Origin: Bin87 sp965204685
Lineage (GTDB): Bacteria > Chloroflexota > Dehalococcoidia > Lucifugimonadales > UBA3495
Assembly (NCBI GenBank): GCA_965204685.1
Contig: OZ242004.1
Coordinates: 992,001 to 1,056,000 of the forward strand
DNA: 64,000 nt
Reading direction: 5' to 3'
Positions 34,696 through 40,683 of the stretch are shown here, one piece after another (within the stretch, counting starts at the first letter, position 1; the number at the start of each line of letters is the position of its first letter). The notes under the pieces are model-generated. The model searched no databases. It was not told where the DNA came from and saw only the letters and a list, made by a program, of their open reading frames with translations. Made by a program: the position numbers and the translations under genes.

Positions 34696-35103
34696 ATGGC
34701 GAAACCTTTGGTAAGCGACGAATTATGGGAGATCATACAGCCGCTGCTACCCGCCCCCAAACCCCGGCGGTTCCGCAATCCGGGACGCCAGCGCATCGAC
34801 GACCGCAAGGCGCTGACCGGCATACTGTTCGTATTGAAGAGCGGCATTCCCCCGTATCAAGTACGGGGCAGGCTCTGGGAGATGCTGCCCCAGGAAATGG
34901 GATGCGGTTCGGGGATGACCTGCTGGCGTCGGCTGCGGGATTGGCAGCAGGCGGGAGTGTGGGCAAAGCTCCATGAAACGCTGTTGTCCAGATTGCACGG
35001 AGCGGACCAGCTGGACTGGTCACGGGCTTGCGTGGACAGCGCGTCAGTGCGTGCCGTGGGGGGCGGGGAAAAAGACCGGCCCCAATCCTACGGATCGAGG
35101 TAA
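34696..35103 (+). CDS. IS5-family transposase, N-terminal frame (OrfA)
   Basis: 135 residues from ATG 34696 (GGAGGAGG upstream). DUF4096-like N-terminus: LVSDELWEIIQPLLPAPKP, then LTGILFVLKSGIP, LPQEMGCGSGMTCWRRLRDWQ, and the first catalytic Asp in CVDSASVRA. Between SGIP and WEMLPQEMG, where relatives run on directly, there are eight extra residues PYQVRGRL encoded by the family B palindrome. The frame closes at a TAA 30 bases after an AAAAA run (35069-35073), at which the second frame takes over. Confidence 0.88.
   Translation: MAKPLVSDELWEIIQPLLPAPKPRRFRNPGRQRIDDRKALTGILFVLKSGIPPYQVRGRLWEMLPQEMGCGSGMTCWRRLRDWQQAGVWAKLHETLLSRLHGADQLDWSRACVDSASVRAVGGGEKDRPQSYGSR
34850..34868. repeat. Palindromic repeat, family B, inside the transposase gene
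   Basis: CCCCGTATCAAGTACGGGG: perfect 7-base arms around TCAAG. It is the exact inverse of the copy at 40031-40049 and one base different from 8307-8325. It adds codons in frame to orfA. Confidence 0.85.
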
Positions 35104-35530
35104 GCCGGGGAGCAAGCATCACGTGCTCACCGAAGCCAATGGAACGCCGCTGTCGGCCATCCTGACCGGCGCCAATCGCCACGACGTGACGCAGTTGTTG
35201 CCCCTGGTGGACGCTGTGCCGTCGGTGCGGGGTCAACGGGGCCGACCCCGTCGCCGGCCAAAGCGGCTGTACGCCGACCGAGCCTATGACTCGCGGCGGC
35301 ATCGCCAGGAACTGCGGGCGCGGCACATCGCGCCCGCCCTGGCCCGGCGGGGCGCCGAACACGGCAGCGGGCTGGGGGTGCACCGCTGGGTGGTCGAGCG
35401 GACCCTGGGTTGGCTGCACCAGTTCCGCCGGCTGCGGGTGCGCTACGAGCGCCGCGCTGACATCCATGAAGCCTTCATGTCCCTGGGCTGCTCAATCATC
35501 TGCTTCCGACGACTAACATCTTTTTGTTAG
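34973..35530 (+). CDS. IS5-family transposase, C-terminal frame (OrfB)
   Basis: The effective part starts around 35069, in the +1 frame relative to OrfA: GKPGSKHHVLTEANGTPLSA, TGANRHDVTQLLPLVD, the second Asp in LYADRAYDSRRHR, and the catalytic Glu in VVERTLGWLHQFRRLRVRYERR. Together with OrfA it makes a complete DDE transposase if a frameshift occurs at the A-run. IS427-like elements often use such a programmed shift; equally, an indel may have inactivated this copy. The stop lies in the right terminal repeat. Confidence 0.85.
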   Translation: MKRCCPDCTERTSWTGHGLAWTARQCVPWGAGKKTGPNPTDRGKPGSKHHVLTEANGTPLSAILTGANRHDVTQLLPLVDAVPSVRGQRGRPRRRPKRLYADRAYDSRRHRQELRARHIAPALARRGAEHGSGLGVHRWVVERTLGWLHQFRRLRVRYERRADIHEAFMSLGCSIICFRRLTSFC

Positions 35531-35536
35531 GGGTTC
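35522..35536. repeat. IS right terminal inverted repeat
   Basis: TTTTGTTAGGGGTTC, inverse of 34583-34597; followed by TAA (35537-35539), the second copy of the target duplication. Confidence 0.9.
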
Positions 35537-35891
35537 TAACAAAACCAACCCCAGCAGCTGTTATCGCTCCGGCGCCTATATTATCACTGTCGTTAGACGG
35601 GAAGTTCAGGGCAGCAACACCAATAGCCAAGCTAACATCAAGGGCTATGACCGTGCCGCCTATGGCGATAATGGCCCAAATAGGCCTGAAATCCTTGGAA
35701 CTCACGGCTACTGCAACGGAAGCCGATACTATGCTCACCAGAGCGACTATCATCGCAACATCATCGGCAGGCGAATCTCCGACGCCCAAATTGAAGGTGG
35801 CGGCGAAAGCAACACCATAAGCCAGAATGGCCACGGCGGCGGCATAAAGGGCGGGGGCGGAGTTCACTCTACGTGCGCTGTCCATAATCAA
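35537..35891 (-). pseudogene. 5-prime part of the IS-split membrane protein
   Basis: The first 118 residues: a short N-terminus (MIMDSARRVNSA) then spans such as LYAAAVAILAYGVAFAATF, VAMIVALVSIVSASVAVAV and WAIIAIGGTVIALDVSLAIG. After the insertion the frame runs 13 codons into the IS (RTPNKKMLVVGSR) and stops, so a truncated three-span protein could be produced. Together with the downstream part the intact protein would be about 321 residues with about eight spans. No family recognised. Confidence 0.85.
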
Positions 35892-35918
35892 AACCCTTGC
35901 TTTCCACTTGTGGAGCGC

Positions 35919-36179
35919 TCACTCCCGAAACCGCTCCGGTATCCGGCCCCGACGCCGGCGGGCTTCGTCAAACTCGGCGCGAGTCAGGCCAATCTGCACG
36001 AGGATGGAACCCATCGTCACCGGGTCAACGTCGCCGCTGTGCCTGGGTACAAAGGTTGCCAAGCCCAGCCTTTGGTGTCGAAAGACCGTATGGTTGCCGC
36101 CTTCGGACTCTCTGAAATTGAGCCGGCGCAAAAGCCTAATGACTTCTCGCGCATTGACGCCGGGAATATACGGCGGCAT
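35919..36179 (-). CDS. hicA: HicA-family toxin (mRNA interferase)
   Basis: 86 residues. HicA double-stranded-RNA-binding-like fold: REVIRLLRRLNFRESEGGNHTVFRH, with the catalytic His in GGNHTVFRH (the usual GSHxxY/F), then FVPRHSGDVDPVTMGSILVQIGLTRAEFDE. HicA cleaves mRNA independently of codons. The gene starts 4 bases after the stop of the HicB-like gene at 36184, so it is coupled to it. The C-terminus RRRRGRIPERFRE is a basic extension beyond typical HicA. Confidence 0.85.
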   Translation of the reverse strand: MPPYIPGVNAREVIRLLRRLNFRESEGGNHTVFRHQRLGLATFVPRHSGDVDPVTMGSILVQIGLTRAEFDEARRRRGRIPERFRE

Positions 36180-36183
36180 CGAG

Positions 36184-36513
36184 TTATACCGCCGACACTG
36201 GCGGGCTTATCAACTGCGGCCTCACTTGGTGAACCTCGTACTTCCAGCCGTCGCGCTCGCACTCTGCCACCAGTTCGGCGATTTTGGCTTTTCCCAACTG
36301 GCGCAGTTCCGTGCGACGCGGTTCAACGTCGTCGCCGGCCAGCGGGTACATCAAGCCCATCGCCATGGCGTCGGCGATCATTGCCAGCGCATCCTGCTGG
36401 TCGGTGCCCTGGGAGACGACGCCGGGGATGCCGGGGCAAAGCGCCGCGTAGCCGACGCCGGAGTAGATGAGGATGACGTCGTAAAGGTCGTTACTGTCGT
36501 TTGTGTTTGCCAT
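36184..36513 (-). CDS. hicB: HicB-family antitoxin, copy 1
   Basis: 109 residues from ATG 36513 (CAAGGAGC 7 bases upstream). HicB partial RNase-H-like fold: YDVILIYSGVGYAALCPGIPGVVSQGTDQQDALAMIADAM. A C-terminal helix KAKIAELVAECERDGWKYEVHQV follows instead of the DNA-binding HTH or RHH domain found in many HicB proteins. It lies immediately upstream of hicA and is the likeliest direct partner. It is about 60 percent identical by eye to copy 2. Confidence 0.8.
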   Translation of the reverse strand: MANTNDSNDLYDVILIYSGVGYAALCPGIPGVVSQGTDQQDALAMIADAMAMGLMYPLAGDDVEPRRTELRQLGKAKIAELVAECERDGWKYEVHQVRPQLISPPVSAV

Positions 36514-36553
36514 GACTGCTCCTTGTATTATCCAAAATGTACGGCGGCATTGA

Positions 36554-36883
36554 TTATTCTGCCGCAACAAGCGGGTGTATCAGCTTCGGGACAACTTCGC
36601 AGACGTAATACTCCAGGCCCTCTTCCTCGCATTCGGCGACCAGTTCCGCGATTTTGGCTTTTCCGAGCTCGCGCAGTTCTGCCTGACGCTCCGGGATGTC
36701 ATCTCCCGGCAATGGGTACATTTGCGCCGATGCCATGGCGTCGGCAATCATCTTCAGCGCCTCCTCCTGATCCTTGCCCTGGGAGACGGCGCCGGGGATG
36801 CCGGGGCAGAGGACGGCAAAGTCGTCGTCTGATTCGATGAGGATGACTTCGTAAAGGTTGTTGTCTTGCTGTGTAGCAGGCAT
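36554..36883 (-). CDS. HicB-family antitoxin-like protein, copy 2
   Basis: 109 residues, same architecture as copy 1 (YEVILIESDDDFAVLCPGIPGAVSQGKDQEEALKMIADAM; GKAKIAELVAECEEEGLEYYVCEVVPKL). GGAG is 6 bases before the ATG. It is separated from copy 1 by 40 bases and follows copy 3 by 2 bases. No toxin gene follows directly, so it is either a spare antitoxin or has lost its own hicA. Confidence 0.75.
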   Translation of the reverse strand: MPATQQDNNLYEVILIESDDDFAVLCPGIPGAVSQGKDQEEALKMIADAMASAQMYPLPGDDIPERQAELRELGKAKIAELVAECEEEGLEYYVCEVVPKLIHPLVAAE

Positions 36884-36885
36884 GG

Positions 36886-37470
36886 CTACTCCCGATTGTA
36901 CGGCGCCGGCAGGACCACCGCTTCCGCTGTTGGAAACCCGTCCGCCCTCAGTTCACGGTAATGGCTGACGACCTCATCATAAACGGTTCCTTTCGCAGGC
37001 TTCCCACCATCCTCCAACGCCTTGTAGATGGCATCGGCAATTATCTCCAGCGCATCCTGCGGGTTACTGCCATCTTTGACCATGTCCATAGACGGGCAAA
37101 AAACCGCCCACCGATTACCGGGACTCTCGCCGTTGGTATCGCAAACCAGCAGGACTTCGTAGCCATCAGTCGCTGGCACTGCGTCAGCCAATTCCATAGC
37201 CAGTATGTCGTCGGCGCGGGTCAGAAGTGCCAAGGGAGAGCCATCTCTTCTTCGCCACCAAGCAGGCTGGGCAACGTTCTGTTCCGCCTCTGGAGCTTCC
37301 GGTTCTGCCGGGCTGGTGACGCCGGGGATGGGGCCGCCGGGAGGTCCGGGGGGCCATTCTACGTAGGCGCTGGCCGGCGGCATGTAGGCCTGCCCCACCC
37401 AAAGTCCTTCTCTGACGATGACGGTGGGTAGAAGTTTCGGGTTGCGTTGATCATCTGGCAGCTCGGGCAT
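36886..37470 (-). CDS. Divergent HicB-like protein with a Pro-rich N-terminal extension, copy 3
   Basis: 194 residues from ATG 37470 (AAGGAGG before it). Residues 1-95 are Pro/Gly/Glu-rich and apparently unstructured (MPPASAYVEWPPGPPGGP). Residues about 105-175 follow the HicB plan: YEVLLVCDTNGESPGNRWAVFCPSMDMVKDGSNPQDALEIIADAIYKALEDGG. The final helix matches the other two copies only loosely. First gene of the run of three HicB-like genes ending in hicA. The extension could anchor or target the protein; that is inference. Confidence 0.65.
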   Translation of the reverse strand: MPELPDDQRNPKLLPTVIVREGLWVGQAYMPPASAYVEWPPGPPGGPIPGVTSPAEPEAPEAEQNVAQPAWWRRRDGSPLALLTRADDILAMELADAVPATDGYEVLLVCDTNGESPGNRWAVFCPSMDMVKDGSNPQDALEIIADAIYKALEDGGKPAKGTVYDEVVSHYRELRADGFPTAEAVVLPAPYNRE

Positions 37471-37501
37471 GATGCCTCCTTCCTGGCGAAACCTGCAGGG
37501 A

Positions 37502-38173
37502 CTAACCGTCAATATCGTAAAACGTGTATGCTTGCCAACCTTGTGAACGATCGGCCTCGGCCTCGCTATACCGTTCATTATAAATGAACGTATGGACTAG
37601 CAGCGACGTTGCAGAGGGCAATACAACGAACTGGTACGCTACTTGGCTGGACTCGCCAGGTTCCACAATCGTGCACGCCAATCCCGATTCGTTGCGTATT
37701 TCCTGTAAGATTGGCCTCATCAGCTCCGGCTCAAGCATTGTAGCTGTTACGTAAGCTGGCGCCAGCGGCGCAATTTGCGAAAGCCGACAAAAAGCGTCGT
37801 GAATTGCTACCTTCACGTTGGACGTGTTCCGCAGGGTTACGATAACGCCGACTTGTAGATGTTCGTCGTTGATGCGCCGGTGGGAAACTTCCTGGGTTAT
37901 GGTGAGATGTGGCTCTGTCCGGCGGAACAGGCCGCGATTGTAGTAGGCAAACAGGCCGCCGATTGCGATTGCCGCAATCGTGGCCAAACTCTGCACCACG
38001 TCAATGGCTGCGCCGGACTTGAACGCCGCCACCGCTTTGACGAATCCGCCGCCGCGCCAGGCTTCAGCCACATTGTAGCCGAGGAGAGCCAAGTCTGAGA
38101 CCAGCGCGGCAACCAGCACGACGGCAACCGCCAAGCTGAGGGCGACGGCAACTATTTTGAACCAGTGTAGCAC
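37502..38173 (-). CDS. Two-TM membrane protein with an extracellular-type beta domain, unknown
   Basis: 223 residues from a GTG. Spans at about 5-32 and 55-79 frame a short loop; the C-terminal 140 residues carry hydrophobic strand patterns (HLQVGVIVTLRNTSNVKVAIHDAFCRL; SQVAYQFVVLPSATSLLVHTFIYN). A similar layout occurs in accessory membrane proteins of defence or plasmid regions, but no family is assigned. No clear ribosome site is visible, so the start is uncertain. Downstream is the HicB-like cluster. Confidence 0.6.
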   Translation of the reverse strand: MLHWFKIVAVALSLAVAVVLVAALVSDLALLGYNVAEAWRGGGFVKAVAAFKSGAAIDVVQSLATIAAIAIGGLFAYYNRGLFRRTEPHLTITQEVSHRRINDEHLQVGVIVTLRNTSNVKVAIHDAFCRLSQIAPLAPAYVTATMLEPELMRPILQEIRNESGLACTIVEPGESSQVAYQFVVLPSATSLLVHTFIYNERYSEAEADRSQGWQAYTFYDIDG

Positions 38174-38225
38174 TTCGGTAGCACTAGCATCTCAGACGTC
38201 TTTATTCCCTGTGCCACCGTCCCCG

Positions 38226-39035
38226 TCAGATCATGAAGTTCATCTCGCTGACGATGCGTTCGCCGAGGGCGCGGTCGCCTTCGATGGCGACTGAGCCGTT
38301 GGCCAGGGCGTGCTCGGCGGACCAGCGGCCGGTGCCCAGGGCGTTGAAGGGTTCGAGGCCCATGGTGAGTTTTACCGTGGGGGAGGCGGGGGCGGCGTCC
38401 ATGCGGTGGGCGCGGCCGGCGTCCATGTTCAGGGCGATGGTATTGCCGACCTCGCCGGTGATCTCGAAGACTACCGTTGTGCCGTCGTCGGGCCGGACCT
38501 TGCGGCCGACGACGAAGGGCATGGCCATCTCCGTGCGGCCGTAGGCGTGCTGGGCAACCGGGCCGCCCAGGTGGCCGGGGATGCCCAGGGTGCGGCGCAT
38601 GTCCTGCTCGTGGACCCAGGCGTCGTAGATGCGGATGGCCAACAGGTCGGTGTAGGGACCGCTGCCCAGGGGGTTGGGGGTTTCGGCGGCAAAGTCGGCC
38701 TCGGTCATGGCGCGCAGGACGCCCAGGCGCTCGGCGGTGATCTCACGGAACTCGGCCAATACCTCGGCGCCGCTGAACTGCCGACGATAGTCGACCAACA
38801 CCTCGTTGCTCTGGCCCACCTCGTTGCGCACGTTGGAGGTGTCCGCCGGTTCGTGGGCTGGCGCGGGGCGGCCCAGGAGACGACACTCGCTGCCCACCAG
38901 GTGCGACACCTGGTCCTGCACCGACCAGCCGGGGCACTCGGTGGGCAAGGACCACTGATCCTGGGTCAAACCTCCGCACAGCCCGTCGATGGACTGCCAC
39001 ACCGCTTCCATGAGATCAACCATCTGTTGGGACAT
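38226..39035 (-). CDS. DinB/maleylpyruvate-isomerase-like family protein (mycothiol-dependent-type fold)
   Basis: 269 residues. The N-terminal domain has the DinB-like pattern LTQDQWSLPTECPGWSVQDQVSHLVGSE, with the first metal His in SHLVG and a second in IYDAWVHEQDMRR. The C-terminal domain resembles an SCP2-type lipid- or substrate-binding fold (TVKLTMGLEPFNALGTGRW). Actinobacterial relatives isomerise maleylpyruvate in gentisate degradation with mycothiol as cofactor. That fits the ring-cleavage enzymes nearby, but other thiol-dependent transferase roles are possible. GTGGAG precedes the ATG. Confidence 0.8.
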   Translation of the reverse strand: MSQQMVDLMEAVWQSIDGLCGGLTQDQWSLPTECPGWSVQDQVSHLVGSECRLLGRPAPAHEPADTSNVRNEVGQSNEVLVDYRRQFSGAEVLAEFREITAERLGVLRAMTEADFAAETPNPLGSGPYTDLLAIRIYDAWVHEQDMRRTLGIPGHLGGPVAQHAYGRTEMAMPFVVGRKVRPDDGTTVVFEITGEVGNTIALNMDAGRAHRMDAAPASPTVKLTMGLEPFNALGTGRWSAEHALANGSVAIEGDRALGERIVSEMNFMI

Positions 39036-39076
39036 CGTTCGCTACTCCACAAGAATTTTCGAGCTCCGAGCCAATT

Positions 39077-39528
39077 GTCAGAATCAGGATTTGCCGGATT
39101 TCAGGATTTTCGGGATTACGCTTCCCCGATCTTGTCAATCCTGTCGTCCCGAAGTAACCGTTCAGAATTCAGGAGGCTGTCATTGCGAGGCGCTTGCGCC
39201 GTGGCAATCTCGACGTCGAAACAGCGACGTCCGCCCCCGAAGGACCCCCTGCGCCAACGGGATTGCCGCGCTGCGCTCGCAATGACACAGGACTTACGCA
39301 GTTGGGAGCCTTTACAGTCGTCATTCCCGCGAAAGCGGGAATCCAGTGGCCGAAATCGTTAACAGTGTTCCAGATGCGTTCACTATAAAGTTAATGGATT
39401 CCTGCTTTCGCAGGAATGACAGGGTGGGAAGGCAGGAATGACTGGTTTGTAATTCCAAGTGCGTAACTCCTATGACACTTTCCCCGAAAACACTGAACAG
39501 CTACGTCCAGAAAATGCTGATTCTGACA
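39077..39528. repeat. Compound repeat island: family D ends enclosing family C and A elements
   Basis: Left end GTCAGAATCAGGATTTGCCGG and inverted right end GAAAATGCTGATTCTGAC. Inside lie a family C element (39180-39286) and family A palindromes at 39319-39346 and 39396-39423. Family D ends enclosing other repeats are also seen at 31458-31752. The whole gap of about 500 bases upstream of the DinB-like gene is repeat DNA. Confidence 0.65.
39180..39286. repeat. Inverted-repeat element, family C
   Basis: TCATTGCGAGGCG...CGCTCGCAATGAC with the internal pair GTGGCAATCTCG / GGGATTGCCGCG. Second copy of the element at 10307; the middle differs, the ends are conserved. Confidence 0.7.
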
Positions 39529-39542
39529 AAGAACCGTAAGGT

Positions 39543-39773
39543 TCAAGACCGCACCCAACGGCACTCCGGCAGATGGCCGCGATACCCGCGGTCGGGACAG
39601 GTACAGGGTATGTCGTCCCGCTTTTGGTAGCCGAGGGACGCCAACCACCCGTCGAACCCAAGGTAGAACCCGTAGCCCTCGTCGATGGAGCGGTAGCCGG
39701 CTCGCAGGGCGGCCAGGATCTCGTCGGCTGCGGGCACGGTCAGGTCGGCGTCCACGGTGTTCGCGCTAGTCAT
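39543..39773 (-). CDS. Small Cys-containing protein in the dioxygenase operon, unknown
   Basis: 76 residues from ATG 39773. A helical N-terminus (AADEILAALRAGYRSID) leads to aromatic-rich GYGFYLGFDGWLASLGY and a C-terminal CTCPDRGYRGHLPEC that could hold a metal (Cys, Cys, His, Cys). The gene follows the 67-residue gene by 5 bases, both downstream of the Rieske dioxygenase genes on the same strand. Possibly an accessory protein; no family recognised. Confidence 0.5.
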   Translation of the reverse strand: MTSANTVDADLTVPAADEILAALRAGYRSIDEGYGFYLGFDGWLASLGYQKRDDIPCTCPDRGYRGHLPECRWVRS

Positions 39774-39778
39774 GGTTG

Positions 39779-39982
39779 CTATTCCGTCACCAGTTCGAGC
39801 ACGTCCTGGGCGAAGACCATGTCCTCCTCGCCCACCTGGTCCGGGTCGTCGGGACTGGTCAGGTAGCGCACGAAGAGCCACACGCCGTCGCGGGGGTTGG
39901 AGACCACCTCGGCGGTGGCTCCGCTGTAGAGCCCCACCTTCTGGCCCGGCTCAACTTCGAATAGGTTAACTATGTCGGCCAT
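39779..39982 (-). CDS. Small acidic protein in the dioxygenase operon, unknown
   Basis: 67 residues from ATG 39982 (GGTGGAG 4 bases upstream). It reads as a small beta-barrel: VEPGQKVGLYSGATAEVVSNPRDGVWLFVRYL, then an acidic loop and a final strand-helix. It resembles the short KOW/SH3-like proteins in pattern only. It is separated from the beta-subunit gene by about 150 bases with two family A palindromes. Confidence 0.5.
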   Translation of the reverse strand: MADIVNLFEVEPGQKVGLYSGATAEVVSNPRDGVWLFVRYLTSPDDPDQVGEEDMVFAQDVLELVTE

Positions 39983-40006
39983 AACTCCACCTACGTATCC
40001 GGTTAC

Positions 40007-40060
40007 CGTCATTCCGGCGAAAGAACGTCACCCCGTACTTGATACGGGGCCGGAATCCAG
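40007..40060. repeat. Family A palindrome with a family B palindrome inserted in its loop
   Basis: The unit CCGTCATTCCGGCGAAAG...CCGGAATCCAG is a normal family A element interrupted after GAAAG by 26 bases, AACGTCA plus CCCCGTACTTGATACGGGG (40031-40049). Confidence 0.8.
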
Positions 40061-40093
40061 ACATCTCTGGTAGTCAGTCATTGCGCCTATTAT

Positions 40094-40120
40094 GGATTCC
40101 CGCTTTCGCGGGAATGACGG
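40094..40120. repeat. Palindromic repeat, family A (C/G variant)
   Basis: GGATTCCCGCTTTCGCGGGAATGACGG, identical to 17224-17250. It lies 9 bases from the end of the dioxygenase beta gene and may act as a transcript-end hairpin. Confidence 0.8.
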
Positions 40121-40129
40121 AGGGTATGG

Positions 40130-40675
40130 TCAGAAGAAGAACGTCAGGTTTTTGGCGAGGAGCACGTTCTGGTCGAGGAAGACCTGCCGCTGGGCGATGC
40201 GCCATTGGCCATCCACCCGGCGCAGCCGGTCCTCGCGGCGGCCCACCAGGATGTCGGTCTCGGTGGCGACGCGGTTGCGGTAGATGATGAACCGGCAGCG
40301 CAACGACACCTCCCCGGCGTCGGCTGCGCTGGGCGTGGCCTCCGTGATTTCGACGTTGGTTACCAGGTGGGAGAGGCGCGACAGGGGTTCCTCGGCCCAG
40401 TGGACGCCAGTGAGGATCTGACGGACCCGCTGGGTCAGGGTCACTTTGCCCTCATCGAACCAGTTGATGTCCTGGCCCTCGCGGGTGAACTCCCGTTCCA
40501 GCTCACCGAACTTGACGTTGCGGCGCATGGGCACCCAGTAGCGGACGTCGTCGGTGAGCAGGTCCAGCCACTCCTCGTACTGCCGGTCATCCAGCAGGTT
40601 GGCCTCGTGGTACAGGAACGCCTCGACGTCCTGCTTGAGCAGGAGCAACGCCAGGGGGTCGTTGGCAATCACCAT
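40130..40675 (-). CDS. Aromatic-ring-hydroxylating dioxygenase beta subunit
   Basis: 181 residues. NTF2-like beta-subunit pattern: VEAFLYHEANLLDDRQYEEWLDLLTDDVRYWVPMRRN, ISRLSHLVTNVEI-like SRLSHLVTNVEIT, LRCRFIIYRNRVATETDILVGRREDRLRRVDGQWRIAQR and VLLAKNLTFFF at the C-terminus. It partners the alpha subunit encoded 8 bases upstream and shapes the a3b3 hexamer. Confidence 0.92.
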   Translation of the reverse strand: MVIANDPLALLLLKQDVEAFLYHEANLLDDRQYEEWLDLLTDDVRYWVPMRRNVKFGELEREFTREGQDINWFDEGKVTLTQRVRQILTGVHWAEEPLSRLSHLVTNVEITEATPSAADAGEVSLRCRFIIYRNRVATETDILVGRREDRLRRVDGQWRIAQRQVFLDQNVLLAKNLTFFF

Positions 40676-40683
40676 GACGGCAC

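Larger units (their letters stand above)
34583..35536 (+). mobile_element. IS5-family insertion sequence (954 bp), TAA target duplication
   Basis: Exact 15-base terminal inverted repeats GAACCCCTAACAAAA (34583-34597 and the reverse complement at 35522-35536). Both sides are flanked by TAA (34580-34582; 35537-35539), the 3-bp duplication expected for the IS427-like branch of IS5. Two overlapping frames encode the DDE transposase. The element sits in a membrane-protein gene in opposite orientation. An internal 24-base in-frame insertion carries a family B palindrome. Confidence 0.92.
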
